Positions 4,747-5,629 of a DNA stretch of 5,629 nt are shown one piece after another. The first letter of the stretch is position 1. Every line of letters begins with the position of its first letter. Source of the DNA: JANOMH01 sp031422295 (lineage in GTDB: Bacteria; Pseudomonadota; Alphaproteobacteria; Rhodobacterales; Rhodobacteraceae); contig JANOQM010000038.1 of the NCBI GenBank assembly GCA_031422295.1, positions 1 to 5,629 of the forward strand, in the 5' to 3' direction. Under the pieces are notes generated by a model. It worked only from the letters and a program-made list of their open reading frames with translations, made no database searches and was not told the DNA's origin. Both the position numbers and the translations under genes were made by a program.

Positions 4747-5588
4747 ATGACGCCGACCTTGTGAATCTCGCCGCGCAGCCGTGTCACCACGTCGGCCAGC
4801 GCAATGGCGTCGAGTCGGTTCTTTTTCAGGAACGCATTCCACTGTGTCTGCTTGATGGCGGCTGCCACAAAAGCGTCGCTCAGGCCTGCGGGCAGAGAGG
4901 TGGGCATGGCCATTTTTCGGCGGTTGAACGTGGCTTCGATAGCACGGCGCAGTTCTGCTTGATCAAGCGTGTTTTCGCCTAAAAGCACCCACAGGTCGAA
5001 GTAGTCCTTCATCCGGGTGTTAGTCATGCCCAGCAGGCATATGGCATGAAACTTCTCAGCCACCACCGTGTATTTTGGGTAAGCGCGCAATTGCGGGGCG
5101 GGTAGGTCGTCCAGTAGCACCGGGTAGCTGATCGCTTCCGGGGCTGGCGTTACAGCATCCCCGAATCCAATGTCCACCTGTAGCGCAATGCGCGCGCCGT
5201 CGAGCTTGGCCTGGAGATCGATCCGCACACCGCCGTAGCCAGCTTCCTTACGGATGACAGCTCCTTTGACCGAGGCGGGATCGAAGGCGATCCCGTCTTC
5301 CACCGCGATCTGGCAGATTTCGCGGAAGGTCGCCACAGCAGAGTCAATGTCATCGGGGCCGAAGCCCAGCAAGTCGGCGTCGCGTGTCGGTCGGTGCGGC
5401 AGGTCGTACCAGAGAGAGAACAGTAGCGCCCCCTTGAGCAGAAAGTTGGGCGCGTGGGCGGAAATGGACAATCGGTATAGCAGCCGCTCCAAGCCGTAAT
5501 GTGTAAGCGTCAGGTTGAAGTCTTGCTTTGCCACGTCTGCACGCTGCTTAAGACGGGCGCGGATGGAGGCCGCCAGATTGCGGCTCAT
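4743..5588 (-). CDS. abiEii: AbiEii/AbiGii-type nucleotidyltransferase toxin
   Basis: The 281-residue protein is the toxin of an AbiE type IV toxin-antitoxin / abortive-infection pair, a DNA-polymerase-beta-like nucleotidyltransferase family (formerly DUF1814) acting in the cytoplasm. Residues 49-77 (FLLKGALLFSLW to RPTRDADLLGFG) hold the core motif, with the metal-binding pair Asp70 and Asp72. IALQVDIGFGDAV (134-146) supplies the third acidic position, Asp139, and the GFGD turn. VVAEKFHAIC (175-184) and TRMKDYFDLW (191-200) match the conserved K...R-x-K-D-x-x-D-L motif (Lys179, Arg192, Lys194, Asp195, Asp198). All expected catalytic residues appear present and the length is typical. The ATG (5586-5588) overlaps the TGA of the upstream antitoxin gene (ATGA), the usual coupled arrangement. 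It converges on the trb remnant. Whether it belongs to the ICE or to flanking DNA cannot be told here. Confidence 0.9.
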   Translation of the reverse strand: MSRNLAASIRARLKQRADVAKQDFNLTLTHYGLERLLYRLSISAHAPNFLLKGALLFSLWYDLPHRPTRDADLLGFGPDDIDSAVATFREICQIAVEDGIAFDPASVKGAVIRKEAGYGGVRIDLQAKLDGARIALQVDIGFGDAVTPAPEAISYPVLLDDLPAPQLRAYPKYTVVAEKFHAICLLGMTNTRMKDYFDLWVLLGENTLDQAELRRAIEATFNRRKMAMPTSLPAGLSDAFVAAAIKQTQWNAFLKKNRLDAIALADVVTRLRGEIHKVGVI

Positions 5589-5629
5589 GCCGTTACGCTT
5601 TCAAGGTAAGGGCGCATGACGTTGGCTAC
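5585..5629 (-). CDS. abiEi: C-terminal end of an AbiEi-family antitoxin (partial)
   Basis: On the minus strand the last 14 codons read VANVMRPYLESVTA and end in a TGA (5585-5587) that overlaps the abiEii start by ATGA. An ANVMRPYLE-type ending is familiar from AbiEi antitoxins, and the position directly before abiEii fits. In known AbiE systems the antitoxin has an N-terminal winged helix that represses its own operon and a C-terminal domain that neutralises the toxin. Only the extreme end is visible, so integrity and promoter cannot be judged. Confidence 0.75.
   Translation of the reverse strand, partial: VANVMRPYLESVTA

Noticed and set aside
1..5629. CRISPR array, tRNA or rRNA gene, insertion sequence or ICE attachment site
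   Set aside because: No regularly spaced repeats, cloverleaf or TPsiC-like elements, transposase motifs or long terminal repeats were seen on either strand.

Overview
This looks like an accessory region of a moderately GC-rich proteobacterium (beta- or gammaproteobacterial in character). It holds the distal end of a Trb-type mating-pair-formation operon with the order trbG - trbI - DUF2274 and no trbH. From family knowledge that order fits Tn4371-like integrative and conjugative elements (ICEs). The host species cannot be named from the sequence.

Left part (1-1300): the 3' tail of an unrecognised gene (to 92) and a 277-nt spacer with two hairpins come first. A gene starting at TTG 370 follows, encoding a DUF4917/SIR2-like protein with Gly-rich GNGAS, LNYD and YPHGS motifs. 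Its recognisable homology stops near 1110. The frame then runs about 69 codons through unrelated DNA to a stop at 1315-1317, so the gene appears to have lost its C-terminal part.

Middle (1110-2537): a pyrimidine-rich leader with a small hairpin and a good ribosome binding site leads into a short unrecognised ORF (1304-1492). That ORF overlaps the start of a FlK-type hotdog thioesterase gene (about 1458-1985), whose Thr/Glu/His catalytic set is visible. About 550 nt without a convincing gene follow, with several short palindromes.

Right part (2538-4734): a Shine-Dalgarno-preceded ORF is an in-frame chimera of an N-terminal DUF736 domain and the C-terminal half of TrbG. It is followed by an apparently intact TrbI (VirB10-like) and a translationally overlapping DUF2274 protein. 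The chimera is best explained by an internal deletion that removed most of the trb operon, so this conjugation machine should not work from this locus alone.

Far right (4743-5629, minus strand): an AbiEii-type nucleotidyltransferase toxin and the last 14 codons of its antitoxin AbiEi form a type IV toxin-antitoxin or abortive-infection operon. It converges on the DUF2274 gene, and a 6-bp hairpin between them contains both stop codons.

Overall the window reads as a decayed ICE scar with several non-homologous joints, flanked by defence-type genes (SIR2-like on the left, AbiE on the right). I see no complete new multi-gene system. The DUF736-TrbG fusion and the stranded thioesterase are the most unusual items.
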